DNA of 64,000 nucleotides, taken from NCBI RefSeq assembly GCF_013407185.1, contig NZ_CP026995.1, positions 1,075,913 to 1,139,912 of the forward strand. The letters are read 5' to 3'. Shown one piece after another: positions 33,903-42,812 of this stretch (the stretch's first letter is position 1; each line of letters opens with the position of its first letter). Below the pieces are notes generated by a model. That model saw only the letters and a list, made by a program, of their open reading frames with translations, ran no database searches and was not told where the DNA came from. This DNA is from Nitrosopumilus ureiphilus. GTDB lineage: Archaea; Thermoproteota; Nitrososphaeria; Nitrososphaerales; Nitrosopumilaceae. A program made the position numbers and the translations under genes.

Positions 33903-35462
33903 TCAGGGTATTTTGATTATTGAAAGATTAAGTTTTTTTGAAAATATAACGACAGTGGTAATGGATACCAGTAAAACAAGCAGTGTAATTGTACCAAATT
34001 CTGGAACAATTTTTTCAGCGATAGTTAAATCTTCAAGAATCATATCTACATGAGCATTTACATCTTCAGAAGGCGCCCCAGTCCTGATCATCTCTCTTAA
34101 TTCTTCCCTTAGATCATGTTCAATTTTTTCCATTAATTCAGGATCATGATATCCTAGATCACCCTCAATGAATTCATAATTATCAAGATATGCAGTAGTT
34201 GCAAATTGTAATGCCATATCATTATGTCCTAAAGCATAATGTTCCTTGACATCATTTAACAAATCTTTAATTTTTGCTACATATTCTAAAGAAGTGATTT
34301 CCTCAACACCACCATACAATTCAGCTAATTGTGCAACATTATTTTGAGACTTGGCAACAAGGATGCCAATTTCAGATGGATTTCCTTTAGAATCAATAAT
34401 GGATTTTATTTGGTTTAGATTATTCTTCAAAGCCTCAGTATCGGTATTTGAGATTTCATTGAAAGAATCATAATGAGTCTCAAATAAGGTGATTGCTTTA
34501 TTCAAAAATACAAGGGTCTCATCATATTCCTCCTGATTAATTATTTTTCCACCATCAACAGCATCAGCATATTCTTCATCTACAAGATTCAATCTATCCC
34601 TGATTGCAGATAATGCCAACCCCACACTAGAAAGATCTTGTCCTTCATATTCTCTTACAATTAATTCAACCCCTTCAGTAATCTGAACAAGCTTATTTTT
34701 CATTTCAAGGATGCTAGTCTCACTCGATGTAGTTGCAACAGATTCTTCCATTTCATGCAATAATTCTGATGCAGTTTCTTCACCTAATTTTTCAATTACA
34801 GATGGGTGTAGTGTTCTATAATAGTATAATCCCTCATAGGTGAATTTTTTAGCACTGGCAACATCTTCTTTCTCTAGTGCACCAACTGCTTCTTCCAGCT
34901 CTTCAACTATTTTTAATTTAAAAATTCCCAACAATTCATTTCGTATTACATCTCCATACTCTTCAATTTCATCAGCATCAGCAGTGATCTCTTCAATGGC
35001 ATGATTAGTTACAAATGATTCTTTTTCAGATATTTTGAATTTTTTTTCCATTACAGAATACCAATTCAAAAGTTGTTCTGAATTTTGTGTTTTTATGGAT
35101 TGATCAATTTTCAAATATGCTATAGTGTAAATGGTCTTATCTACAATTTGTCGGTTTAATTCAGCCATAGAAACATCACCAGAATTGAGATTAGAAATAA
35201 TATCTGAAAATGCATTTTCAATCAAAGTGTTGCTTGCAGGATCTGATTCTAATGCGGCTTGTTTGAAATTATTTTCATATATTGACTTTGCTTGATTTAC
35301 TTTATCTAGTGCATCGTTAATCTGAGATGATTTTTCAGCATCAGAAAGTAATGACTTGATTGATGCCCATTCTTCACCCAATGTAAATGAATAACCTGGA
35401 GGAATTCCAGAAATCAATAAACTAATCACGGCTATTCCCAAAATAATTTTTAAGTTATTCAC
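33903..35462 (-). CDS. Secreted protein with PEFG-type C-terminal sorting signal
   Basis: A 519-residue exported protein: signal peptide (IILGAIV-like hydrophobic start, ISLLISGIPPGYSF), an acidic helical body, and a C-terminal VPEFGTITLLVLLVSIT segment followed by basic residues. This is the PEFG-CTERM tripartite signal of thaumarchaeal archaeosortase substrates. Near residues 411-459, AYLDNYEFIEGDLGYHDPEL and DLREELREMI match the repeats in the adjacent FTR1 protein; a weaker copy is near 195-240. It may act as the extracellular metal-delivery partner of the permease. Same strand, 57 bases apart. Confidence 0.85.
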   Translation of the reverse strand: MNNLKIILGIAVISLLISGIPPGYSFTLGEEWASIKSLLSDAEKSSQINDALDKVNQAKSIYENNFKQAALESDPASNTLIENAFSDIISNLNSGDVSMAELNRQIVDKTIYTIAYLKIDQSIKTQNSEQLLNWYSVMEKKFKISEKESFVTNHAIEEITADADEIEEYGDVIRNELLGIFKLKIVEELEEAVGALEKEDVASAKKFTYEGLYYYRTLHPSVIEKLGEETASELLHEMEESVATTSSETSILEMKNKLVQITEGVELIVREYEGQDLSSVGLALSAIRDRLNLVDEEYADAVDGGKIINQEEYDETLVFLNKAITLFETHYDSFNEISNTDTEALKNNLNQIKSIIDSKGNPSEIGILVAKSQNNVAQLAELYGGVEEITSLEYVAKIKDLLNDVKEHYALGHNDMALQFATTAYLDNYEFIEGDLGYHDPELMEKIEHDLREELREMIRTGAPSEDVNAHVDMILEDLTIAEKIVPEFGTITLLVLLVSITTVVIFSKKLNLSIIKIP

Positions 35463-35534
35463 ACCTCTTCAAAAGATGATTATGTATTAGAACTATTATT
35501 AGATTCCATTATCTTATTCTAAATCGTTAGAACA

Positions 35535-35885
35535 TTAATCATTAGTGTTTTTGTTAGGATATAAATTCAAAACAGGTTCAAGTTCAGTCAACGTGATTTC
35601 AACTTTTCCAATACGACTTTTGTATTGTTTTATTTTTTTGCCCTCTCCAGATATTATGAATTGATCAACTTCAATTAGGGCAAGATCCTCCAAGTTAGAA
35701 AGTGTTTTGTATACTGTAGATAGTGATATGCTTAATTCTTTAGAAAGTTGAGTTGCATCTTTTGGAGTATCTTTAACAGAAAACAATACTGCTCGTGTAC
35801 AAACATTACTAAGAGATTCAATAATTTTTTGAGTTATGTCAAATTCAGATAATTGAATGATGTTAGGTTTTGACATTAAACCCAC
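35535..35885 (-). CDS. Winged-helix transcriptional regulator (ArsR-like)
   Basis: A 116-residue wHTH protein. TQLSKELSISLSTVYKTLSN is the recognition helix region and EDLALIEVDQFIISGEGKKI the wing. A start at MSKPNI (35876) is possible. Head-to-tail with a close paralogue, abutting it without a gap. Both lie between FTR1 and CbtAB genes, so metal-responsive control is likely, though no obvious metal-site Cys pair is seen. Confidence 0.85.
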   Translation of the reverse strand: MGLMSKPNIIQLSEFDITQKIIESLSNVCTRAVLFSVKDTPKDATQLSKELSISLSTVYKTLSNLEDLALIEVDQFIISGEGKKIKQYKSRIGKVEITLTELEPVLNLYPNKNTND

Positions 35886-36215
35886 TCAGTTTGAGACTAA
35901 TGTAAGTGTAGGCTCAGGTTTTCTAATAGAGATATCTGCTTTACTTATTCTGCTTCGGTAAACTTTGTATTTTCTACCTTTATCAGATAACAGCCATTTT
36001 TCAACTTCAATTAATGTAAGCTCTTCAAGATCTCCTAATTTTTTGTAAACGGAGCTAAGAGGAATTTTGAGTTTAACGGAAAGTTCTGCAGCTGTATTGC
36101 CTTTTTTAATTATGGAAAACAAAATTGCTCTAGATTCAGAATCTGCCAACGCTTCAATTACTTTTTGAGTAATATCATATTTTTTCAATTGTGGCAAAGT
36201 TATTCTTCTTGACAT
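35886..36215 (-). CDS. Winged-helix transcriptional regulator, paralogue
   Basis: A 109-residue paralogue of the next gene: YDITQKVIEALADSESRAIL, AELSVKLKIPLSSVYKKLGD and EELTLIEVEKWLLSDKGRKY line up throughout. A tandem duplication is the simplest origin. It may regulate the cbtBA genes just upstream on the same strand and the FTR1 block downstream; dimers or heterodimers are possible. Confidence 0.85.
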   Translation of the reverse strand: MSRRITLPQLKKYDITQKVIEALADSESRAILFSIIKKGNTAAELSVKLKIPLSSVYKKLGDLEELTLIEVEKWLLSDKGRKYKVYRSRISKADISIRKPEPTLTLVSN

Positions 36216-36286
36216 GCAAATATCAAAAATTATTTTCAGGTATTTAAACGAGATGTTTCCGTTCTCATTCTAAAGAATTAGAACAT

Positions 36287-37018
36287 TCAATTATAATGAG
36301 GTGTTGTTTCTTTATGAGATTCAAATCGATTCCACAAGAATCCAAGAATGACACCTATTGATACCCAAAATGAAGTAACACCCAGTGCAGACATCAATCT
36401 AAACTCATTAACCAGACTCATGGAGGCAGTAATTTCATCTGGATTTTCTGGCATTACAAAAAAAACCGCAGAAATGAAAACAGCGTAACCAATTAAAGAT
36501 ACAAGTTTTTTCTTGTTTTGAAATTTCTTTGACAATTTGTAAAAAACAACTGCACCAATTCCAGATATTGCTATAAAAGAAAGATACAGAATTGCTCTTA
36601 TCACTACAGTTTCACTGTCACCCACCGTAGGTGGATTTGCAGGATATTTGAGAAATGGAATTATGTAAATAGTAAACCACATAACTCCAGCTAATACTAG
36701 TGCCTTTTTGCGGTCATTATTTCCAGGCAATGAATTTCGAGATAATGCAAATACAATTCCAAATAATGCACCTACAGATATTCCCAGAATCACTCCAGCA
36801 AGTATCTGCCCACTTTTTTGCCAAACTCGATACCCTTCATATTCTACCCAAAATTCTGGCGTATCTTCCTCATCGCCAGTTGCAAAAAGATTTTGATTTT
36901 CAATTCCGATGGCTTGATCAAGATAGGGTTCAACAATTGCAAAATTAACTGTTCCGTGAATGAATCCTGCAAAAGCCCCAGAAATTAATACGATTATAAT
37001 AAAAAGAGATGTTTTCAT
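36287..37018 (-). CDS. cbtA: Cobalt transporter subunit CbtA
   Basis: A 243-residue membrane protein with about six segments. FAGFIHGTVNFAIVEPYLDQ near the start and WQKSGQILAGVILGISVGAL match CbtA, and YPANPPTVGD is the conserved loop. It forms the cobalt uptake channel with CbtB, supplying cobalamin synthesis. Bacterial cbtAB are often under a B12 riboswitch; none was seen here, and the adjacent regulators may serve instead. Confidence 0.88.
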   Translation of the reverse strand: MKTSLFIIIVLISGAFAGFIHGTVNFAIVEPYLDQAIGIENQNLFATGDEEDTPEFWVEYEGYRVWQKSGQILAGVILGISVGALFGIVFALSRNSLPGNNDRKKALVLAGVMWFTIYIIPFLKYPANPPTVGDSETVVIRAILYLSFIAISGIGAVVFYKLSKKFQNKKKLVSLIGYAVFISAVFFVMPENPDEITASMSLVNEFRLMSALGVTSFWVSIGVILGFLWNRFESHKETTPHYN

Positions 37019-37030
37019 GAAAATGAACTC

Positions 37031-37246
37031 CTAGTGACAAGGAAAACCTGCTGCATGCCTCATATCATGAGTGAGTTCATGGATGTAAAGATCAGTAAAG
37101 GCTTGATCACCATAAACTAAACTAAAGATGTGTCCTTGATCAAATCCTACAACAAATAATCCTGCTGCAAAGATTATAGCTAGCGCAACTATTGCTAGTT
37201 TTGAAATACCAGTCTTGGACACATTAATTTGTCTTGATTCAGACAT
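37031..37246 (-). CDS. cbtB: Cobalt transporter subunit CbtB
   Basis: A 71-residue protein with one membrane helix (LAIVALAIIFAAGLFVVGFD) and the His-rich CbtB tail IHELTHDMRHAAGFPCH, which should bind cobalt on the outer side. It precedes cbtA by 12 bases in one operon. Confidence 0.9.
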   Translation of the reverse strand: MSESRQINVSKTGISKLAIVALAIIFAAGLFVVGFDQGHIFSLVYGDQAFTDLYIHELTHDMRHAAGFPCH

Positions 37247-37321
37247 GAATCAAAGCAACATCTGAATCTATTTAAGCACTTGGATAATTTGTCCAATTTA
37301 TAAATAATTTAGACTAGATAT

Positions 37322-37966
37322 TTGATCAGAAAAGATTTGAAAAAAAATATTCAAATTTTACAAAACATCGTTTCAAGGAAAGGATCAAGTAAAGTTCTAA
37401 CATTTAGCATACCACATGTATTCAAAGCACTTCAGTTATTATCAAAAGAGAAATTTGTCAGCAGGGCAACATTTGCAAAAGAGATTCATTTAGGTGAAGG
37501 TGCAGTTAAAACCCTAATTTCACATCTAAAGGAAGCAAAAATGATAGAGACTACAAAATCAGGAAGCTTCCTTACGGAGAAAGGTGAAAAGATATCTAAA
37601 CAAATTCAACAGGTCATTCCAAATGAATGTAAAATTAAAAAATGCGATTTAGTTATCGGGAAAAATAATCATGCAATAATTCTAAAAAACTATGATTTTT
37701 CAATTAAATCGGGTTTAGAGCAAAGAGATTATGCTGTTTTGTATGGTTCCTCAGGATGTACAACAATTTTGTTTAAGGAGAACAGATTTGTTTTTCCTGG
37801 AGACAATAGAGATTGTTTTAGAAAAGATGAAAAAACGAAAAAACACATTTTAGAAAATCTGGCCCCAGAAGAAGGAGACGTAATAATTATTTCATCATCA
37901 GACGATCCTTTTGTTGCAGAAATTTCTGCAAAGAATTCTGCATTGTGGACTTTGGCTACGAATTAG
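37322..37966 (+). CDS. wHTH plus DUF4443-like regulatory protein
   Basis: A 214-residue protein starting at TTG 37322. Residues ~25-85 form a winged helix (VSRATFAKEIHLGEGAVKTL, KMIETTKSGSFLTEKGEKIS). The rest resembles a DUF4443 domain (YAVLYGSSGCTTILFKENRF then VFPGD, DVIIISSSDDPFVAE). Divergent from cbtBA across ~75 bases, so it may bind that shared promoter. Ligand unknown. Confidence 0.75.
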   Translation: MIRKDLKKNIQILQNIVSRKGSSKVLTFSIPHVFKALQLLSKEKFVSRATFAKEIHLGEGAVKTLISHLKEAKMIETTKSGSFLTEKGEKISKQIQQVIPNECKIKKCDLVIGKNNHAIILKNYDFSIKSGLEQRDYAVLYGSSGCTTILFKENRFVFPGDNRDCFRKDEKTKKHILENLAPEEGDVIIISSSDDPFVAEISAKNSALWTLATN

Positions 37967-38001
37967 CGAAGATATTTAGTTGCAGAAATGTTTCTCAAAA
38001 T

Positions 38002-38646
38002 ATGACAAAACTCTATCTGTTAGCAATTCCTGTAATTATAGGAATTATCACAGGAATGTTAATGGTATTTTTTCCTGAAACTGAAAACGATTCAAAATTA
38101 TTCACAATTTCAAAATTGATCAATAATGGCTCACCAATAATGGGGGAATCCAATGCACCAATAACAATTTTAGAATGGGGTGATTATCAATGTACTTTTT
38201 GTTACAAATTTCATGAAAATACATTAGGTATTATCAATGAAGATTTTATCAAAACAGGCAAAGTAAAACTAGTTTTCAAAGATTTTCCACTAAATGGTCC
38301 TGATTCATTTTTAGCTGCAGAGGCAGCATATTGTGCAAATGATCAAGGAAAATATTGGATGTACCATGATGAGTTGTATAAAAATTGGGGTGGAGAAAGA
38401 ACAGGATGGATTACAAGAGAATCTCTTGATAAATTTGCGGTTTCAACCAATTTAGATGTAAAAGAATTTAACAAATGTCTAGATGATGAAAAATACCAAG
38501 AAAAAGTCATTGCTCTGCACGAATTTGGAAAAGAGATAGGGATTGATGCAACACCATCATTTTTGGTATTCAATGATCAAAAAATAATCAAAATTAGAGG
38601 GAATCAACCACTCGAAGTATTTCTAAAAACATTTGATGAATTATAA
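38002..38646 (+). CDS. DsbA-like membrane-anchored thiol oxidoreductase
   Basis: A 214-residue protein with an N-terminal anchor (KLYLLAIPVIIGIITGMLMV) and an extracellular thioredoxin-fold domain: ILEWGDYQCTFCYKFHENT with the redox CTFC, and IDATPSFLVFNDQKI with the cis-Pro. It would form disulfides in exported proteins, many of which here are Cys-rich. The ATG at 38002 is preferred; an upstream in-frame start overlaps the previous gene and adds non-conserved residues. Confidence 0.9.
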   Translation: MTKLYLLAIPVIIGIITGMLMVFFPETENDSKLFTISKLINNGSPIMGESNAPITILEWGDYQCTFCYKFHENTLGIINEDFIKTGKVKLVFKDFPLNGPDSFLAAEAAYCANDQGKYWMYHDELYKNWGGERTGWITRESLDKFAVSTNLDVKEFNKCLDDEKYQEKVIALHEFGKEIGIDATPSFLVFNDQKIIKIRGNQPLEVFLKTFDEL

Positions 38647-38711
38647 TTTGGAAAAAAAGTCAGAATGAATACAATCAAAATTAATATTCGCATGATCTGG
38701 AGTAAGCACGA

Positions 38712-39989
38712 ATGAAGAAAATTGACGTAGAAAAACAAGATTCAGTTAAACTCTATAAAATTAGAAAAACATTAGAAGAATTATCAAAAAAATCTGGAAG
38801 AGGAACTGAACTAATTACAGTATACATTCCTAAAGGAAAGCAACTTCACGAAATTATTGGCTCGCTTCAGCAAGAGCAAGGAACTGCTGATAATATCAAA
38901 TCAGATCTTACAAGATCACACGTAGTTGATTCGTTAGGTAAAGTTGTTCAGAGATTAAAAATGTACAAAAAAACACCAGAAAAAGGATTAGTAGTTTTTT
39001 GTGGAGCGTTACCGCCAGAAGGCGGAGGTCCACTAGGAAGTGAAGTTGTGACAGTCTGGGAGATTGAACCACCAAAAGATCTGAATCAGTATTTGTATCG
39101 ATGTGATGATCATTTTCATGTAGATATCCTAAAGGACATGCTAAAAGATGACAATCTAATCGGATTCTTGGCAATTGATGCAAAAGATGCGGGGTGGGGA
39201 TTGTTGCACGGAGACAAAATAGAAGTTTTAGCTCAAACAGGCTCAGGAGTTGCAGGAAAGCACAGACAAGGAGGACAGTCTGCAAAAAGATTTCAAAAAC
39301 TCAGAGAGATGGAACTAACATATTATTTTAACAGAGTTGCTGAAACTACTAGAGAATACTTCATTGATATTTATCCAATCAAAGGATTGGTAATTTCAGG
39401 CCCAGGTCCAACAAAAGAGGATTTCATTAATGGAAACTATCTTGAATACAGATTACAAAACATGATCATCAACACAATCGATGCATCATATTCAGGGGCC
39501 GAAGGAATTAGAGAAGCTTTTGCAAAATCATCAGACATTCTAGGGGACTTTAGGATGGTAGAAGAAAAAAGATTAGTAGAAGATTTGTTTAGAGAGATAA
39601 ACACAAATTCAGGAAAAGGATCATATGGATTACAAGAAGTAGTAGAATATCTAAAAAACAATGTTGTTAAGGTTGTACTAATTACAGATAACACGAATTT
39701 GCACAGAGTGGAAGGGAGATGTAAAAGATGTAAACACTTTCAAGAAGAAATTGTGGAAAGACCACAAGTCATTCCTAAAAAAACAGAATTTGCAAATAAT
39801 CCTTGTCCAGGATGTAATGCGATGGAAGTAGAAGTAAACGAACAAGACATTGTAGATTACCTAGAATTGTTGGCTGCAAAGACGGGTTCTCAGTTAGAAG
39901 TTATTTCAGGAAGTGCAGAACATGGCAATATGCTTGCAAGTTTGGGAAAAATTGGTGCAATTTTGAGATATAATCCAGGTCACGGTTAA
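38712..39989 (+). CDS. prf1: Peptide chain release factor aRF1
   Basis: A 425-residue archaeal/eukaryotic class-1 release factor. NIKS at residues 61-64 reads stop codons, GKHRQGGQSAKRF has the GGQ (187-189) that triggers peptidyl-tRNA hydrolysis, and the C-terminal domain has a zinc ribbon (CKRCKHF...CPGCNAM). The gene is complete; an IS605-type relic begins only 3 bases after its stop. Confidence 0.96.
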   Translation: MKKIDVEKQDSVKLYKIRKTLEELSKKSGRGTELITVYIPKGKQLHEIIGSLQQEQGTADNIKSDLTRSHVVDSLGKVVQRLKMYKKTPEKGLVVFCGALPPEGGGPLGSEVVTVWEIEPPKDLNQYLYRCDDHFHVDILKDMLKDDNLIGFLAIDAKDAGWGLLHGDKIEVLAQTGSGVAGKHRQGGQSAKRFQKLREMELTYYFNRVAETTREYFIDIYPIKGLVISGPGPTKEDFINGNYLEYRLQNMIINTIDASYSGAEGIREAFAKSSDILGDFRMVEEKRLVEDLFREINTNSGKGSYGLQEVVEYLKNNVVKVVLITDNTNLHRVEGRCKRCKHFQEEIVERPQVIPKKTEFANNPCPGCNAMEVEVNEQDIVDYLELLAAKTGSQLEVISGSAEHGNMLASLGKIGAILRYNPGHG

Positions 39990-39992
39990 CTA

Positions 39993-40272
39993 GTGAACTA
40001 CCACTCGTTAAAGCATCGTGGCTTCTTCCTGCTTCATCGAGCCTCAAAGTTGCTTTCGCAGACGTTTGTGGCTCTCGCATCCCTTGGTCGGGGATTGTCT
40101 TTTCAGACTCAGGCGTTTGTATTTTGATGATTCCCACAGTTCCTGTGGTATCATATGTCATTGGTTTTCTTACACGCATATTGTATTTGGATATTTGATT
40201 GTGTTTTGCTTTGAGTTGTGGCGTGTTCGCTTTCATTCCAACCCTGAAGGGTTTGGGTTTTCCCGCCCACAT
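39993..40272 (-). mobile_element. IS200/IS605-type relic, copy 2
   Basis: 280 bases matching copy 3 over the full length and copy 1 over its 3' part. Read on minus it begins ATGTGGGCGGGAAAACCC, has a hairpin AACCC-TTCA-GGGTT, passes TnpB-tail-like codons (GTVGIIKIQTPESEK), and ends in CCAC...GTGG and TAGTTCAC. It sits between convergent aRF1 and HIT genes, next to both. Only the last part of a tnpB and its right end are present. Confidence 0.65.
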
Positions 40273-40676
40273 TCCATAAAACTACGAATATTTTTTGAAA
40301 GCTCAACAAGTTCACTTTCGCTTGAAATTTGTCGTTTAGTCCAAACTGTCCCTTTGTTATTATATCTTGGAATAATGTGTATGTGAACATGAGGAATAAT
40401 CTGTTTTGCAGCCCTACCATTATTTTGACCTAGACTAAATGCATCAGCACCTGTTGCTTTTAAAATAGCATTTGCAATTTTTGGAACAAGTGAAAAGATT
40501 TTTCCCACATCTTCTGAATCCATATCAGTAATTCTTTCATGATGAGTTCTAGGAATAATCAAACTATGACCTATATCAATTGGATATTTATCTAAAAACG
40601 CAATATGAGAATCATCTTCATAGAGTAAATGTCCATCTCTTTTTCCATTCAAGATGTCACAAAAAATACAACCCAT
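40233..40676 (-). CDS. HIT-family nucleotide hydrolase/transferase
   Basis: A 147-residue HIT protein. CIFCDILNG at the start and HVHIHIIP (from residue 96), the catalytic histidine triad, are complete. Members cleave nucleotide phosphoramidates or dinucleoside polyphosphates. The last ~13 residues (ECGRENPNPSGLE) are encoded inside the mobile-element relic, so the original C-terminus was replaced. The start MGCIF at 40676 is preferred to one four codons upstream. Confidence 0.88.
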   Translation of the reverse strand: MGCIFCDILNGKRDGHLLYEDDSHIAFLDKYPIDIGHSLIIPRTHHERITDMDSEDVGKIFSLVPKIANAILKATGADAFSLGQNNGRAAKQIIPHVHIHIIPRYNNKGTVWTKRQISSESELVELSKNIRSFMECGRENPNPSGLE

Positions 40677-40688
40677 AATGATCAGCAT

Positions 40689-41019
40689 TTTGTGATTTTA
40701 TTTATTGTTTTTATCGAATGGAATCTATGTAGATTGAGCATAGTTTGGTTCTCATAAGGTAGATTTTACAATTTAATGTTAAACCGCACACACATTATTG
40801 ATAAGGATAATCAAAAATAACACGTATCGCCTGAATGTGAGAAAAACATGCCACCCCTGTTAATAAAGACCCTTGAGGGAACTTGTCAAGTTAGTTCAAG
40901 GCCCTTAATTTAAGTTCGAGTTACGACCTTGCAGGCAACATAAGATAATTATTTACATTTTATATCAAAAACATTAAATTATTTAAATAATAATTAATTA
41001 TCTTGATATAGAATAAGAG
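40689..41019. other. Divergent intergenic region with a nested hairpin
   Basis: No gene seen. At 40871-40901, CCTTGA...TCAAGG encloses AACT-TGTCA-AGTT, a nested perfect stem. TTTAAATAA near 40982 is a TATA candidate for the following operon. The region also holds the HIT promoter on minus. Confidence 0.45.
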
Positions 41020-41979
41020 ATGATGAAAATGACCAAACTAATCATGACCGAAAGTGAAATCAAATGTATGAGCACTATAAGCACAGAGGGAGTCACTACC
41101 ACAATCTATCTTGCAGATAAAACCAAGATCTTAGCACCTATGATAGGCAAGACTTTGGCATCACTTGAAGAAAAAGGATTTGTCAACATATCCAGATCAG
41201 GAAAGACAAAGAAAATAGCATTATCCGATTCAAAACACGCCCTCCTCTTCAGAGACATGTCATTAGAATTCAAACACATAAAATTTGAAAAGTATCTGTC
41301 TGGTTCTGTTTTAGAGGTTCTATCAGCAATTGGTTTTTTGAAACTTGCAACAATAAAAGAAATTCACCAAAACTGCAACGTATCAGAACCATCTGCTGCA
41401 AGAACCATATCAAAATTAAGAAAACTAGGGGTCGTACAGAAGAGAGAGGAAGGATACAGTATTTCTCAGAGATTTGAAAGATTGAAAGACTTTGTGATAG
41501 AATTCAGACACTATATGAATACAAAGTCTGCAAAGAATTTCAGCAAGGACTATGTGATACTATGGGAGCAAAACGACGTGTTCATAATAGAAAGTAGCAC
41601 AAAAAAAGGAGATGAGGGAAACTTTCATCTAACTGGCCCTTCAGTTTTTGGAAAATTTGGAATAAAATTATTCATGACATCATCATATCATTATCATTCT
41701 CCAAGAGAAAAACAGAGAGGGCTTGAAAAATCCATAATACACACATTCTTGATACCATTGTCGCAAAGAGTAGTTTTGCCTGTTTTGCTTGTTTGGAAGA
41801 AGAATGAGAAAAAAATGAATAAAAAGTATCTGTATAACACAGCAGAAAAATATGGAACAAAGAATCGTATAGATGAAGTATACAAGTATTTTGAAACTAA
41901 AGGAGCATACAAGCCAGAGTATTTTCCAACATGGAAAGAGTTTGCATCTAAAGCCAAAGAATATGGATTAAGAGTATGA
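41020..41979 (+). CDS. Two-winged-helix regulator, putative antitoxin partner
   Basis: A 319-residue protein. A first wHTH-like part lies at residues ~15-75 (ILAPMIGKTLASLEEKGFVN) and a second at ~95-150 (LATIKEIHQNCNVSEPSAAR then TISKLRKLGVVQ). The C-terminal ~150 residues are unassigned. It ends in an ATGA overlap with a nucleotidyltransferase gene. The order regulator-then-NTase copies the AbiEi-AbiEii plan, suggesting an antitoxin/repressor, but sequence kinship to AbiEi is not evident. Confidence 0.7.
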   Translation: MMKMTKLIMTESEIKCMSTISTEGVTTTIYLADKTKILAPMIGKTLASLEEKGFVNISRSGKTKKIALSDSKHALLFRDMSLEFKHIKFEKYLSGSVLEVLSAIGFLKLATIKEIHQNCNVSEPSAARTISKLRKLGVVQKREEGYSISQRFERLKDFVIEFRHYMNTKSAKNFSKDYVILWEQNDVFIIESSTKKGDEGNFHLTGPSVFGKFGIKLFMTSSYHYHSPREKQRGLEKSIIHTFLIPLSQRVVLPVLLVWKKNEKKMNKKYLYNTAEKYGTKNRIDEVYKYFETKGAYKPEYFPTWKEFASKAKEYGLRV

Positions 41980-42812
41980 GTGATAGAAACAGATTCGGTG
42001 AAGAAGAGCTTGTAGATGCGTTAGATAGCATAGGATCAAAACTTGCAAAGAAAGCAAGAGTCAACATGATAGGAGGCTGCTCCATGACATTCCGTGGTAC
42101 TAAAGCAGCTACCAAGGACATAGACATTGTTGTCAAATCAACCGACGAGGTAAAAACACTGGTCAAAGCAATGAAGGCGGTAGGATTTGAGAATGTCAAG
42201 GACATTGGAAGTGATTACAGAAGTCTTGGTGCCTGGATGGTAATGGAGCGTCCTGACGGGATGCGGTTTGACATTTTCGACAGGATAGTATGCAATGCCT
42301 TGGAGATAAGCGACACCATGGAATCAAGGGCTGAGTTTTACAAGGAATTTGGAAATCTTAAGGTCTATCTTATGTCACCGGAAGACATCCTTCTTTTCAA
42401 GGGAATTACAGAAAGGCTAGATGATCTTGAGGACATGAGAATATTGGCAGAAGGTGGAATAGACTGGAAGACAGTGGAAAGTGAGTGTTTTTCTCAAAAG
42501 CAAGCAGGAAGATGGGCAGATGCTCTTGCAAGTAAGTTATTGGAATTAAAGTCAGAATACGGCATTGATTCACCCATCATAAAGACAATGGCAGAGCACG
42601 GCAACGTCTACGTTCTTGAGGTTGCATTCTCAAAAGTAATCGGAGAGAAAGAAATGACAACAGATGAAATCATAGAAGAAGTGAAGAAAAAGTACAACTA
42701 TTCGGCGTCTTGGACAAGAAAACAATTGAAAGTACTTGAAGAGAGAAATTTTGTGACAAGAAAAATAATCGGAAAACCCCACCTATATTCAATAAACAAG
42801 AAAGGTAACTAG
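41976..42812 (+). CDS. MNT-like nucleotidyltransferase (DUF6036-like), putative toxin
   Basis: A 278-residue protein. MIGGCSMTFRGTKAATKDID (residues 31-50) shows the Gly-Gly-x-Ser and the D48-x-D50 metal pair of pol-beta-type minimal nucleotidyltransferases; RFDIFDRIV may provide the third aspartate. SPEDILLFKGITERLDDLED is a conserved helix in DUF6036-type proteins. The C-terminal ~60 residues form a wHTH (YSASWTRKQLKVLEERNFVT), so it may bind DNA itself. Base and codon use are more GC-rich than neighbours, hinting at transfer. Confidence 0.75.
   Translation: MSDRNRFGEEELVDALDSIGSKLAKKARVNMIGGCSMTFRGTKAATKDIDIVVKSTDEVKTLVKAMKAVGFENVKDIGSDYRSLGAWMVMERPDGMRFDIFDRIVCNALEISDTMESRAEFYKEFGNLKVYLMSPEDILLFKGITERLDDLEDMRILAEGGIDWKTVESECFSQKQAGRWADALASKLLELKSEYGIDSPIIKTMAEHGNVYVLEVAFSKVIGEKEMTTDEIIEEVKKKYNYSASWTRKQLKVLEERNFVTRKIIGKPHLYSINKKGN

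Noticed and set aside
37247-37321. Cobalamin riboswitch before cbtBA
   Set aside because: Only ~75 bases between divergent genes and no B12-box-like sequence.
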